DNA of 64,000 nucleotides from Rummeliibacillus suwonensis (lineage in GTDB: Bacteria > Bacillota > Bacilli > Bacillales_A > Planococcaceae), in contig NZ_VCBL01000001.1 in the NCBI RefSeq assembly GCF_007896435.1, positions 587,345 to 651,344 of the forward strand. Direction: 5' to 3'. Shown one piece after another: positions 16,246 to 27,700 of this stretch (position 1 is the first letter of the stretch; each line of letters starts with the position of its first letter). The notes below the pieces were generated by a model. That model was not told the origin of the DNA. It worked only from the letters and a program-made list of their open reading frames with translations, and ran no database searches. Made by a program: the position numbers and the translations under genes.

Positions 16246-16980
16246 TTGAATTTGTTAATTGTATTTCAGCCTGCAAAACTTCCAAAACAGTATAATTTTA
16301 TGTTTACAAGTATAGTCAAAGCGGCTTTAGAGATTTCCTCACCTGAAACAATAAAAGAATTGTATAGCTATGGGGAAAAGGTAAACAAAAAAGCAAAATC
16401 ATTTACAGGAAGTATTTTTCTGCAAGATTATGTAATTGAAGAAACTGAAATAAAAGTAAATGGTGAAATAAGAGTGACTATCTCTTCACCAAATCCTGAA
16501 TTTATTCTGTATCTTTACAATGGGATTGTTCAAAAAAAGATATTTCGATATCAAGCTTATGAAGTGCAGCTTGCCTATGTGAAAGTCTTATCTGAGAAAC
16601 TTCCAACGAAACGGAAGGTGTTATTTAAAACCAATTCACCTATTGCTGTCAAAAATAAGGAAGGGCGTTTTTTAGATATAAACGATCTATCTTATAGTGA
16701 GGATTTTAACTATATTGCCAATGTCATTGTAAAAGCAGTAGCAGGAAGAAATTTGCTGGAACCTTTATCGTTCACACCTGTAATCATGAAGAAAAAAGTC
16801 GTCCAATTAAAACACCATTCATTTGCTAAGTTGAATAAGGAATCCATACTATTTGTTAATTGTTTTGAAGGTAGCTTTATGCTAGAAGGGGCTGTAGAGG
16901 ATTTAGCTATTTTGACGAGTAGCGGTTTGGGAGTTAGAAGATCACAGTTTTTTGGCAGTATACAAATGTTACAAGAATAG
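16246..16980 (+). CDS. cas6: CRISPR-associated endoribonuclease Cas6
   Basis: A 244-residue RAMP-fold nuclease that cuts pre-crRNA within each repeat and leaves an 8-nt 5' handle. The C-terminal glycine-rich loop (SGLGVRRSQFFGSIQML, from about residue 225) is the family signature. The start is taken as TTG 16246, eight bases after GGAGG; the GTG at 16237 overlaps that site. First gene of the type I-B operon. Its leader carries the CreR target. Its stop is followed immediately by the ribosome binding site of cas8. It would process both the 104-repeat array and the mini-CRISPR RNA. Confidence 0.93.
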   Translation: MNLLIVFQPAKLPKQYNFMFTSIVKAALEISSPETIKELYSYGEKVNKKAKSFTGSIFLQDYVIEETEIKVNGEIRVTISSPNPEFILYLYNGIVQKKIFRYQAYEVQLAYVKVLSEKLPTKRKVLFKTNSPIAVKNKEGRFLDINDLSYSEDFNYIANVIVKAVAGRNLLEPLSFTPVIMKKKVVQLKHHSFAKLNKESILFVNCFEGSFMLEGAVEDLAILTSSGLGVRRSQFFGSIQMLQE

Positions 16981-16996
16981 GAGGTGTGAACATCAA

Positions 16997-18673
16997 ATGA
17001 TCAAAGTTACATTAAATGACTTTCTCTACAACAGTGGGATTTTAGGTCTAATTCGAATTCTTGACCATAGCGGAATCAATTATCAAAAAGAGGGAAATCA
17101 GTCTATTCTTTTTGAGGAGTCCGCACTTGAAAACTTTGAAAATCATTACTTCAATTATTTAATTGATAAGTATGATTATGATACAAGCTATTCCAAAATG
17201 CTGAATTATGAAAGCTTCTTATTGAACTATAAGCAACATCTTAGTGATGATAAGCAGTTGGAACATTTCAATGAAATCATTGACAATATGAAAAGATGGT
17301 TGACTTCCAATAGCTATACAAATACGTATAGATTTTTAACCGAAATCGATTATTTTTTTGAAGTAACTGCCAAATCATTAAAAAAAATATCTAAAAAGAA
17401 AAACGAAACATTTGAGGATATTGCTGACCAGGTAAAAGAAACTTCTGAAAAATTGTTAACCTGTATTGAAAACTTAAAGCATCCCCAAGCTAGACATTAT
17501 TTAGTAGCACGTACATTAAGCTATCAAATTGTACAAGGATTTTGGACAAACGTTGCATTCTTAAATAGTACAGCTAGTAAAAAGGATTTATATATAGAAT
17601 ATAAAAATTACTTTACAGATGCTGTTCAAAACTATTTAGAAACGAAAAAGAATGAAAAAAAATACGCTAAAAATAAGTTTCAATGTGCAACCTGCGATAA
17701 TACAATGGGAAAATTGAATGAAGCATTTGACCTTACCTGGTTGCAAAAAACAGGTGTGGATGCAGCACGAAAGTCTTCACATTACTGGGATCATCAACGT
17801 GATATTTTTATTTGTCCCGTTTGTAACTTAATTTATAGCTGCGTGCCGTTAGGATTTACTCTTGTTAAAGGAAAAGGGATTTTTATCAATAATAATCAGT
17901 CAATTGAACAATTGATTTCAGCAAACTTAATTCCACTGCGTGATGGTGAAAACGAGTTAACGATGAATGAATTAGAAGAGAAAGCCTATTATCGAATTTT
18001 AGATGTTATGGATCAAAACGTTGAATCGAAAAAGCAATTAGAAATCGACAATATCCAAATTGTTAAGTTTGATAAAAATAACGAATCAAGGCCATACACG
18101 TTTAATATTCTTTCAAAACAAAAAGCAGCTCTGATCGTAAAAGCGAAAAAGGATTTGAATTATTTAGTAGGCAAGTATTTAAAAGAAGGTAGAGAATATA
18201 CAGATCTTTACCAAGAAGTAATCAAACGGATTTACAACGGCCAATCTTTTTATGATTTGTTGAATAAATTGATGAAATTATATATTTCAGGAGATTTCAA
18301 AAACCTAGCGGCTATTTATAGGATCCTAAATATTACTAATATTCAATTTGAAGGGAGCGTGCATTTTATGAGACAAGTTGAACTTCAAGAAATAAGAAAT
18401 TTTGGTGAAAAATTAAGGGAGATATATGTAAATGAAAATCAAAAAAATAAGATAAATGGAATATTATATCGTTTATTAAACGCTTTAAAAGTCAAAAATT
18501 CAAATAAATTTTTGGAAACATTGATTCAAGCTTATAGCTATAAAAAGATAGAGATTCCAAAAGTTTTTGTAAAAGCATTAAGTGATGAAAAAGTATTTCA
18601 AACAATTGGTTATGCATTTTTATTAGGATTTAGTAGTAATAAGCAATCTATAAATAAAGGGGAGGAAAAATAA
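16997..18673 (+). CDS. cas8b: type I-B Cascade large subunit Cas8 (Cst1/Cas8b family)
   Basis: A 558-residue large subunit of the Cascade complex, which recognises the PAM and recruits Cas3. The N-terminus MIKVTLNDFLYNSGILGLIRIL is typical of the Cst1 (Tneap-type I-B) family. Two CxxC pairs, CATC near residue 232 and CPVC near 273, form a zinc-finger-like site. The upstream frame from 16952 lies inside cas6, and ATG 16997 follows AGGAGGTG by 12 bases. It sits between cas6 and cas7, the usual order. Cas8 sequences diverge, so subtype assignment rests on neighbours and motifs. Confidence 0.9.
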   Translation: MIKVTLNDFLYNSGILGLIRILDHSGINYQKEGNQSILFEESALENFENHYFNYLIDKYDYDTSYSKMLNYESFLLNYKQHLSDDKQLEHFNEIIDNMKRWLTSNSYTNTYRFLTEIDYFFEVTAKSLKKISKKKNETFEDIADQVKETSEKLLTCIENLKHPQARHYLVARTLSYQIVQGFWTNVAFLNSTASKKDLYIEYKNYFTDAVQNYLETKKNEKKYAKNKFQCATCDNTMGKLNEAFDLTWLQKTGVDAARKSSHYWDHQRDIFICPVCNLIYSCVPLGFTLVKGKGIFINNNQSIEQLISANLIPLRDGENELTMNELEEKAYYRILDVMDQNVESKKQLEIDNIQIVKFDKNNESRPYTFNILSKQKAALIVKAKKDLNYLVGKYLKEGREYTDLYQEVIKRIYNGQSFYDLLNKLMKLYISGDFKNLAAIYRILNITNIQFEGSVHFMRQVELQEIRNFGEKLREIYVNENQKNKINGILYRLLNALKVKNSNKFLETLIQAYSYKKIEIPKVFVKALSDEKVFQTIGYAFLLGFSSNKQSINKGEEK

Positions 18674-18674
18674 T

Positions 18675-19571
18675 ATGCTAAAAAAAGGATTAACAGTAAG
18701 CATCATTTTTGAAGCCGAAAGTGCCAACTATGGAGAAGGGGTAGGGAATGTCGCTTCTTTGAAAAAAATATCTCGTGGTGACCATGAGATGTATTCCTAT
18801 ATTTCAAGACAAGCCCTTCGCTATAACATAGTAGACCAAATGGAAGCTGCAACAACACCAATCGGTAATGATAAAAAGGTGCTACAATTCCACCCAGATG
18901 CATCAATTGCAGATTATGCTGAAATTGATTTATTCGGATATATGAAAACAGCAAAACCAACGAGAACAAGAGCAGCTGTTGTGCGCTTATCAAATGCAGT
19001 ATCTCTTGAAAGCTATAATACAGATTTAGAGTTTTTAACAAATAAAAATTTATTTGATCGTTATAAAAAAGCAACTGGCCAACAAGGTGATGAAATCAGC
19101 GGTGGTAATATTGCACAAAGTGAAATTCATAAATCATTTTATGCCTATACAGTAGCAATCGATTTAGACAAAGTTGGCATTGATGAAAATGATGGTGTAG
19201 AAATTCCACCTGTCGAACGTGCAAAACGTGTTAATATATTACTTCAAACATTAAAATTCCTTTATCGCGATATTAAAGGACGCCGTGAAAACTTAGCTCC
19301 AATATTTGCTATTGGTGGAGTCTATGATATTAAAAATCCATTCTTTGAAAATCGTTTAAAGCTAAAACAAAATCGTCTATCAGTTCAAACCATCCTAAAT
19401 GTACTAGAAGAAGATACAGTTATTAAAGAAAATACAAAAGTAGGGCTTATTAAAGGAATTCTTGAAAATGATGCGGAGATTGAAGCACAATTACATGCAA
19501 CATCCATTGCAGAATTCTTTCAATCTTTACAATCAGCAGTTGAATCATATTACCAACAAGCGGGTGAGTAA
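18675..19571 (+). CDS. cas7: type I-B Cascade backbone Cas7 (Cst2/DevR family)
   Basis: A 298-residue backbone subunit that polymerises along the crRNA; its thumb is what flips out every sixth base. The DevR-like start GLTVSIIFEAESANYGEGVGNVASLKK and SRGDHEMYSYISRQALRYNI are family marks. It begins two bases after the cas8 stop with GGGGAGG upstream. It is probably the most abundant Cas protein of the operon. Confidence 0.92.
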   Translation: MLKKGLTVSIIFEAESANYGEGVGNVASLKKISRGDHEMYSYISRQALRYNIVDQMEAATTPIGNDKKVLQFHPDASIADYAEIDLFGYMKTAKPTRTRAAVVRLSNAVSLESYNTDLEFLTNKNLFDRYKKATGQQGDEISGGNIAQSEIHKSFYAYTVAIDLDKVGIDENDGVEIPPVERAKRVNILLQTLKFLYRDIKGRRENLAPIFAIGGVYDIKNPFFENRLKLKQNRLSVQTILNVLEEDTVIKENTKVGLIKGILENDAEIEAQLHATSIAEFFQSLQSAVESYYQQAGE

Positions 19572-20315
<744 letters not shown>

Positions 20316-20322
20316 TAATGAA

Positions 20323-20350
20323 GGAATGGGAGCGATCCCATTCTTTTTTT
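20323..20350 (+). terminator. intrinsic terminator inside the cas operon
   Basis: Perfect stem GAATGGGA / TCCCATTC with a GCGA tetraloop followed by seven T, placed eight bases after cas5 and 18 bases before the cas3 start. It should reduce cas3 and adaptation-gene expression relative to Cascade. Confidence 0.85.
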
Positions 20351-20368
20351 AGAAAGGAGTAATCAGTG

Positions 20369-22588
20369 ATGTTCAAGGAATTATTAGCAAAATCAAAACA
20401 AAAAGATAAGGCTGCTGAAACGATTAAAAAGCATACAGATGAACTTCTATCAAGGCTAGAGATTTTAAAAGAAATGTATCCTAATGCCTTAACTGAACGG
20501 GAATGGATATTATTGGGAAAGGCTTGCTATTATCATGATATCGGAAAAGCTAATACGAAATTTCAAAATAAAGTTCGTCCAGTTTCTTTAAGAATAATGG
20601 ATGAGTTTGAGAATCTGAAAGAAGTATCACATGGATATTTAAGTTGTGCCTATATTCCGATTGATGAATTAGAAGAAGAACTTTCTTATCAAGAATTATG
20701 TACCTTGATGAAAGCTGTGTACTATCATCATGAAAGAGAAAAAGAAGATTTTACTGTTAGTGAAACGATAGTAGAAAATGATTTGCCTAAGTATATACCT
20801 CTACTTGCAAAGCAAGATTTTACTGTACGAAAAGAACTTGTATTTGACTATGGTGAATTTGTGGATAAGTATTTTCCAGATGATCAATCTTTCTATGATT
20901 TTGTGAAAATAAAAGGATTTCTCAATAAAATTGACTTTACGGCAAGTGCTCATACAAAAGTTGAAATAGAACCAGAAAATTTAGTAGAAAAAGTAGATCA
21001 CTTTTTAAACGAAAATAAACATGATCCCAATGATTTACAAAATTATTTAAAAGAACATCAAGATGAAAATCATGTCATTATCGCATCTACGGGAATTGGA
21101 AAAACGGAAGCTGCTTTGTACTGGATAGGTCAAAATAAAGGGATTTTCACGTTACCATTGAAAGTTTCGATTAATGCCATTTATGATCGTTTAACAAACA
21201 TACTCAACCTAAACAATGTAGGGCTTTTGCATAGTGATACAGTTTCAGAGTATTTAAAGCGATCTGAAGAGCAAGATAATGAGTTCGATCTTAAATTTGT
21301 GGAGCAAACAAAGAAATTTTCCAATCCATTAACTGTTTGTACACTCGATCAAATTATTGATTTTGTAGGTTTGTATCCAGGTTTTGAGATGAAACTCGCT
21401 ATTTTATCTTATAGCAAGTTAGTTATTGATGAGATTCAAATGTACAGTCCAAAATTAGCAGCTTTCATCATTTTAGGGTTAAAACATATTACAAATGTAG
21501 GTGGAAGATTTTTAATTATGACAGCTACATTTCCACCACTTTTGGAAGAAGAAATGAAACGATTGAATATTCCTTTTCATAAGCGTGAGGAGCCATTTTT
21601 AAAATTAGATGAAAATGGGCAAGTCATGAAGCGACATTATATGAAGATAAAAGAACAAGATATATCAGCGGCAGATATTGTGCAAGAAGGAATTGCTGGA
21701 AAAGTACTGATCATAGTAAATACAGTTACAAAAGCACAGAAACTTCAAGATGAATTTGATCATCTAGAGATCAAAACGAATCTTTTACATAGCCGATTCA
21801 TCAAAAAAGACCGTGATGAAAAAGAAGAGGCTATTAAATTTTTAGGAAGAGAAGACGTGCATGAAGAAGGAATATGGATTACTACGCAATTAGTTGAAGC
21901 AAGTGTGGATATTGATTTTGATGTATTATTTACAGAATTATCAGAAGCTACTGGTCTATTCCAACGAATGGGGAGAGTTTATCGTAAGCGAATCTATAGA
22001 GATGAAAATCCTAATGTTTTTGTCTATACAGGCAATCCCTATCCTTCAGGAGTATCAAATTCTACAAAATCCGTTGTTGATTTTGATATTTTTAATAAAT
22101 CAAAGGAAGTTTTGCTGCAATACGACAATCAATTGTTATCTGAACAACACAAAATGGATATCGTCAAGAAAATATATACAACTGAAGCATTAAAAGGTTC
22201 AAATTACCTTTCTGAATTTAAAAAAACAATCCAAAGATATTCGCATTTATTGGCTTATGAGGATGATCAAAAGCCATCCCTTAGAGATATCCAAAATGTC
22301 AATATCATTCCAACATGTGTTTATGCTGAAAACGAGGCGGCAATTCTCGATATTGTAGACAAGCTTAAGAAAGAAACAAATTGGACGAAAAAGATAAAGT
22401 TTTTAGATCAAATCAAAGAATTTGTTGTAGCCATTCCCCATTGGGCGTTTATAAATGCAACCAAAAAACATTTAATAAGTGACCCAGTTCAATTAGATCG
22501 AAATAATAAGTATCCGATCATTGCTTTTAAGTATACAAAAGAACGAGGTTTAATCTATGATATCGATTTTGATGCAATGTTTATGTAA
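20369..22588 (+). CDS. cas3: Cas3 helicase-nuclease
   Basis: A 739-residue effector that unwinds and degrades DNA marked by Cascade. An N-terminal HD nuclease (CYYHDIGKANTKFQNK near residue 50, then VYYHHERE near 119) is followed by a superfamily 2 helicase: Walker A ASTGIGKTEAAL near 238, DEIQ box near 353, TATFP near 384, and motif VI FQRMGRVYRKR near 530. ATG 20369 lies nine bases after AAAGGAG; the frame could start one codon earlier at GTG. It follows the intrinsic terminator, so readthrough or an unseen promoter must supply it. Confidence 0.95.
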   Translation: MFKELLAKSKQKDKAAETIKKHTDELLSRLEILKEMYPNALTEREWILLGKACYYHDIGKANTKFQNKVRPVSLRIMDEFENLKEVSHGYLSCAYIPIDELEEELSYQELCTLMKAVYYHHEREKEDFTVSETIVENDLPKYIPLLAKQDFTVRKELVFDYGEFVDKYFPDDQSFYDFVKIKGFLNKIDFTASAHTKVEIEPENLVEKVDHFLNENKHDPNDLQNYLKEHQDENHVIIASTGIGKTEAALYWIGQNKGIFTLPLKVSINAIYDRLTNILNLNNVGLLHSDTVSEYLKRSEEQDNEFDLKFVEQTKKFSNPLTVCTLDQIIDFVGLYPGFEMKLAILSYSKLVIDEIQMYSPKLAAFIILGLKHITNVGGRFLIMTATFPPLLEEEMKRLNIPFHKREEPFLKLDENGQVMKRHYMKIKEQDISAADIVQEGIAGKVLIIVNTVTKAQKLQDEFDHLEIKTNLLHSRFIKKDRDEKEEAIKFLGREDVHEEGIWITTQLVEASVDIDFDVLFTELSEATGLFQRMGRVYRKRIYRDENPNVFVYTGNPYPSGVSNSTKSVVDFDIFNKSKEVLLQYDNQLLSEQHKMDIVKKIYTTEALKGSNYLSEFKKTIQRYSHLLAYEDDQKPSLRDIQNVNIIPTCVYAENEAAILDIVDKLKKETNWTKKIKFLDQIKEFVVAIPHWAFINATKKHLISDPVQLDRNNKYPIIAFKYTKERGLIYDIDFDAMFM

Positions 22589-22663
22589 AAAATAATAGTT
22601 TAAATCATTGAAGAAAAATCAATCTTAATATAGTTATCTATTTTAAAAGAATGGAGGAATAGT

Positions 22664-23179
22664 ATGGTGAGACGATTTGATGAAATGCGAGCAACAGGAT
22701 TGCAAGTACAGTATTTAAAAGTTTGCAAAAGAAAGCTTTGGCTATACTCTCATCAGATCAATTTTGAAGATGAAAGTGATACGGTATTACAAGGAAAAAT
22801 ATTGCATGAAAATTCTTATAAAAATGCCAAAACAAAAGAATTATTGATAGATGATTTAGTGAAAATTGATATTGTAGATTCACAATATATTGGCGAAGTA
22901 AAGTCTAGCAGCAAAATGAGAAATTCAGATGTTGCGCAATTGCTGTATTACCTTTATGTGTTGAAAAAGATGGGCATTGAAAGAAAGGGAAAGCTTCATT
23001 ATCCAAAAGAAAAAAAGACAGAAGAAATTGAACTAACTACTGAAATGGAAGAAGAAATACCTAAATGGCTGGCAGAAATACAACAAATACTTTCTCTCGA
23101 TAAGCCACCAGTTAAAGTAAAATATCCCTATTGTAAGAAGTGTTCTTATTATTCCTTTTGTTGGGTGGGTGAAGAATAA
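22664..23179 (+). CDS. cas4: CRISPR adaptation nuclease Cas4
   Basis: A 171-residue RecB-like nuclease that trims prespacers and selects PAMs. An N-terminal Cys (VCKRKLW, residue 21) and a C-terminal cluster (YCKKCSYYSFCW, from about 155) would hold an iron-sulphur cluster. The nuclease core IGEVKSSSKM gives the E-x-K catalytic pair near residues 76-80. GGAGG lies upstream of ATG 22664, after a 75-bp gap from cas3. The stop overlaps the cas1 start (TAATG). Confidence 0.94.
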   Translation: MVRRFDEMRATGLQVQYLKVCKRKLWLYSHQINFEDESDTVLQGKILHENSYKNAKTKELLIDDLVKIDIVDSQYIGEVKSSSKMRNSDVAQLLYYLYVLKKMGIERKGKLHYPKEKKTEEIELTTEMEEEIPKWLAEIQQILSLDKPPVKVKYPYCKKCSYYSFCWVGEE

Positions 23180-24165
23180 TGCGAGATCGATATTTGTTTA
23201 ATAATGGAAGACTTCAGCGTAAAGATTCAACAATCTATTTAATCAAGGAGGATGGAACAAAAAAAGTAGTACCTATTGAACAAATTGAAAATCTGCATGT
23301 TTTTGCGGAAATGGATTTTAATACAGCATTTTTTAATCTGTTAAATCAAAAAAATGTGAATCTACATTTTTATAATTATTATGGTTACTATTCCGGAAGT
23401 TACACACCAAGAAAGAAAAAGGTTTCTGGATTTGTTGAGATTAAACAAAGTGAGCATGTATTAAATCTAGGGTATCGTTTATATATTGCACAGCAATTTA
23501 TTTATAGTGCGGTTCATCATATGCTTAGAAATTTAAGGCGGCATAAAGAATATACGGCAGAAATTATTGATGCCATTGTTAAATTAAGAAGTATGATTTC
23601 ATCAGCATCAGACATTCAAACGCTTATGGGGATTGAGGGGAAAATCAGAAACTATTATTATCAAGGTTTTAACGGAATCATTCGTAATGAAGATTTCTAT
23701 TTTGAAAAAAGAGAAAAACGACCTCCAACAAATCCGATTAATGCTCTGATTTCTTTTGGCAATAGTTTGATGTACACAGCTGTTTTATCCGAAATTTATA
23801 AAACGCAGCTTAATCCGACCATTAGTTTTTTACATGAGCCAGCCGTTCGAAGATTTTCTTTATCTTTGGATATAGCAGAGATCTTTAAGCCACTGATTAT
23901 GGATAATCTTATTTTTTCTTTAATTAATAATCGAATGATTCGATTAGAACATTTTGAATTTGTTGAAGAAAATGTTTGTTTATTAAATGATACTGGACGA
24001 AAAATCTTTATAAAAGAATTTGAAAATAAAATGCAAACTACTATTAAACACCGAAAACTAAAAAGAAACACATCTTATCGATTTTTAATACGATTAGAAT
24101 GCTATAAGCTGATCAAACATTTCTTGGCGGATGAAGATTATAAAGCTTTGAAAGCATGGTGGTGA
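23179..24165 (+). CDS. cas1: CRISPR integrase Cas1
   Basis: A 328-residue spacer integrase of the I-B type. The metal-binding catalytic residues are expected in GIEGKIRNYYYQGF (Glu near 152), FLHEPAVRRFSLSLDIAEIF (His near 218 and Asp near 230). N-terminal beta domain 1-90, helical catalytic domain from about 95. Coupled to cas4 by a TAATG overlap. It works with Cas2 at the leader end of the array at 24780. Confidence 0.96.
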   Translation: MRDRYLFNNGRLQRKDSTIYLIKEDGTKKVVPIEQIENLHVFAEMDFNTAFFNLLNQKNVNLHFYNYYGYYSGSYTPRKKKVSGFVEIKQSEHVLNLGYRLYIAQQFIYSAVHHMLRNLRRHKEYTAEIIDAIVKLRSMISSASDIQTLMGIEGKIRNYYYQGFNGIIRNEDFYFEKREKRPPTNPINALISFGNSLMYTAVLSEIYKTQLNPTISFLHEPAVRRFSLSLDIAEIFKPLIMDNLIFSLINNRMIRLEHFEFVEENVCLLNDTGRKIFIKEFENKMQTTIKHRKLKRNTSYRFLIRLECYKLIKHFLADEDYKALKAWW

Positions 24166-24334
24166 AATAGAGGGGGACGAATGTATATGTAGCTATAAAG
24201 AATTGAGTCAAACTATTTTCTAATAAAGAAAAGATTAATGTTGAAAGTGAAATTATGGATTAAAATGGAAAGATAAATGTATGAGCTAGGATTCTAAAGG
24301 ATTAATAGAGAAATATGGAGGTTGGGGATGAAAA

Positions 24335-24598
24335 ATGTATGTATTGGTTGCATATGATGTGGATGTAAAACGTGTATCAAAAATACACAAGATTCTGAAA
24401 AAATACCTTTCATGGACGCAGAATTCCTTATTTGAGGGAGAAATAACAGAAGGAAAATTAAAACAGTGTTTAGCTGAGATTGCAAAGAAAGCAAACCCAA
24501 ACATTGATTCTATTTATGTGTATAAAATTCCAAATCCTAAAAATATCAAAAAAGTCGTCTATGGGATTGAAAAAGACTATGAGAGCATGTTTTTATAG
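24335..24598 (+). CDS. cas2: CRISPR adaptation protein Cas2
   Basis: An 87-residue ferredoxin-fold protein that bridges Cas1 dimers. MYVLVAYDVDVKRVSKIHKI carries the conserved Asp near residue 8, and SLFEGEITEGKLKQC follows. The 170-bp gap from cas1 has no gene. It is the last cas gene, with the leader 180 bp downstream. Confidence 0.95.
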   Translation: MYVLVAYDVDVKRVSKIHKILKKYLSWTQNSLFEGEITEGKLKQCLAEIAKKANPNIDSIYVYKIPNPKNIKKVVYGIEKDYESMFL

Positions 24599-24779
24599 TT
24601 TGCAGTGAGGTACAAAATCAGGATATCTAGCATAAAGACCGCCATATCAAGATTTCTATAGGTTTTAAGGATTTTTCAAAAACACATTAGAGGATCACTG
24701 CAATTTTTGAAGATTGGTTTTAACTAAAAGTGCCCCAAACCCTTGAAAAATAAGGAGATTTGTGTAGGATAAAAGTAGG
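24599..24779 (+). promoter_or_regulatory. CRISPR leader
   Basis: An A/T-rich stretch between cas2 and the first repeat. It holds an exact inverted repeat, TGCAGTGA (24601-24608) and TCACTGCA (24695-24702), and a candidate array promoter TTGAAA, 16 bp, TAGGAT (24743-24770), whose start would lie at the first repeat. The opposite end of the array has decayed repeats, confirming that this is the leader side. Confidence 0.7.
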
Positions 24780-27700
24780 GTTATTCATTAACTATGAGGA
24801 ATGTAAATTTTAAAGTGTCTACACCTCCCGACTCTGTGAATTTGTTATTCATTAACTATGAGGAATGTAAATTTAATGGAATTTGAAGCCATAGACGAGA
24901 TAATGGACGTTATTCATTAACTATGAGGAATGTAAATTTATTTAAGTCGACTGAAATGCGTCGTAGAACCCCGGTTATTCATTAACTATGAGGAATGTAA
25001 ATTCATATAATTCCGCCCCCTGTACCGCAAAAACCGTACCAGTTATTCATTAACTATGAGGAATGTAAATTCAATTTTCTTTTATATTGTTTCTGCAAAA
25101 ATCGTGTTATTCATTAACTATGAGGAATGTAAATAAATCGACCGTCACAGTCACATTCGTTTCGGTATTTTGTTATTCATTAACTATGAGGAATGTAAAT
25201 CAGGTTGAGGAATTAGAAGCTATATACGAACTATACGTTATTCATTAACTATGAGGAATGTAAATTACGAAGTAACGTAAACCTTCCTCTTCTAAGCGTT
25301 CTTCGTTATTCATTAACTATGAGGAATGTAAATGCGTTCCCGCTGCCTTTAATCCCGAACAAATTTTTGTTATTCATTAACTATGAGGAATGTAAATGAA
25401 TATCAATAGATACTTATCATTTAAATCTTTTCTTGTTATTCATTAACTATGAGGAATGTAAATTTATTTTTTATTTACATAGGTGGCGGATCATCTTCAT
25501 GTTATTCATTAACTATGAGGAATGTAAATTTTATCAAAGATGCGCAAAAATTACAAGAAACAACTGTTATTCATTAACTATGAGGAATGTAAATTTTATT
25601 TCCCCAAATTCTATTGACTTTCCCCTACCCTGTTATTCATTAACTATGAGGAATGTAAATGTGTGTCGCTAACAGTGACATAAAAAACGTTTTTCGTTAT
25701 TCATTAACTATGAGGAATGTAAATTCGATAAAAAATAAATGCCCCATTTATCTGCGACCTCCGTTATTCATTAACTATGAGGAATGTAAATAATTCAAAT
25801 AAAAAATAAATCACCAAAGTCGTAACGTTATTCATTAACTATGAGGAATGTAAATAGAAAAAATGACTTGTCTCCTTTCGGTAGATTTTTTGTTATTCAT
25901 TAACTATGAGGAATGTAAATTTTATTTACCGCCTCCCCGTTATTCGTTTAATGAGCGTTATTCATTAACTATGAGGAATGTAAATTTGCGATACAAATAA
26001 TATTCAACATTAGAATTAGCGTTATTCATTAACTATGAGGAATGTAAATACGCTTTGACAACGGAGCATCAGCAATCGAACAACCAGTTATTCATTAACT
26101 ATGAGGAATGTAAATCAATTTTGCAGACGGGACGGCTTTGTAACCCGTCCCGTTATTCATTAACTATGAGGAATGTAAATACGCTTTGACAACGGAGCAT
26201 CAGCAATCGAACAACCGTTATTCATTAACTATGAGGAATGTAAATACGCTTTGACAACGGAGCATCAGCAATCGAACAACCGTTATTCATTAACTATGAG
26301 GAATGTAAATAAATAAATCAAAATAGCTTCAATCATTAAAACACCGTTATTCATTAACTATGAGGAATGTAAATAGAATATTGAGGAAACTAATGATTAT
26401 CAAGAACAAGTGTTATTCATTAACTATGAGGAATGTAAATGTTGAAGCCGAAGTTGTCTCTAAAGTAATTTCTCGTTATTCATTAACTATGAGGAATGTA
26501 AATGTTTTGTTGGGAGTGGAAAATCTTTTGCCGCAACGGGTTATTCATTAACTATGAGGAATGTAAATATGATAATACCTGTCACAACTTTAGTAACAAT
26601 GTCCCGTTATTCATTAACTATGAGGAATGTAAATTAGCGTAATAGCGTCAATCTCGGATTCCACAATAAAGTTATTCATTAACTATGAGGAATGTAAATC
26701 AAAGTTGGCTTTATATGCTTTTGCGTCCTTAGTTCCGTTATTCATTAACTATGAGGAATGTAAATTGATTTTTTATTATGATGGAATATTTTGTTCGTTG
26801 GTTATTCATTAACTATGAGGAATGTAAATACAAATGGCGGTCTACAAGATGTGCTATGCATCGAATGTTATTCATTAACTATGAGGAATGTAAATGATGT
26901 AACGCAAGATCAAAAATATCAAGAATTTATGGTTATTCATTAACTATGAGGAATGTAAATCACACTAACAGGGGGGCAGGCTGTACAATTAAAAACGTTA
27001 TTCATTAACTATGAGGAATGTAAATTATAAAAAAAGCTAAAATCAACAATAAGACAGCAAACGTTATTCATTAACTATGAGGAATGTAAATGAGAAACAT
27101 GTAAATTATCAAGCAAATCACGAATCTTTGTTATTCATTAACTATGAGGAATGTAAATCTCGAAAAGGATGAAAATGGTCGGTGGAAAATATCAGTTATT
27201 CATTAACTATGAGGAATGTAAATTTTAGAGTGTCGAAAAGCATTCCGTCAGCATGATATAAGTTATTCATTAACTATGAGGAATGTAAATTACTAAGGAG
27301 GAAACAAATATGTTATACGGAAATATAGTTATTCATTAACTATGAGGAATGTAAATCTTGGTGCGGTTGGTTCATCTTCTAAAAATGTTGTATTGTTATT
27401 CATTAACTATGAGGAATGTAAATCGTTATAAAGATATAAATGAACTCCCGTCGGATGTGTTGGTTATTCATTAACTATGAGGAATGTAAATGTGCGAATT
27501 GTATTAGCCGATGAGGTCGACCGTTTTCCGTTATTCATTAACTATGAGGAATGTAAATCAGATTCTTGGTAGACTTTCGAGTGCTGTTGTTACTGTTATT
27601 CATTAACTATGAGGAATGTAAATCATTATGTGCGAGTTCTGATTTTTTCTTCCACAATACGTTATTCATTAACTATGAGGAATGTAAATGAAAGAGTATT

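Noticed and set aside
25938-25952. Extra CRISPR repeat start CGTTATTCGTTTA inside a spacer
   Set aside because: Only the first bases resemble the repeat; the rest does not match, and counting it would give abnormal spacer lengths.
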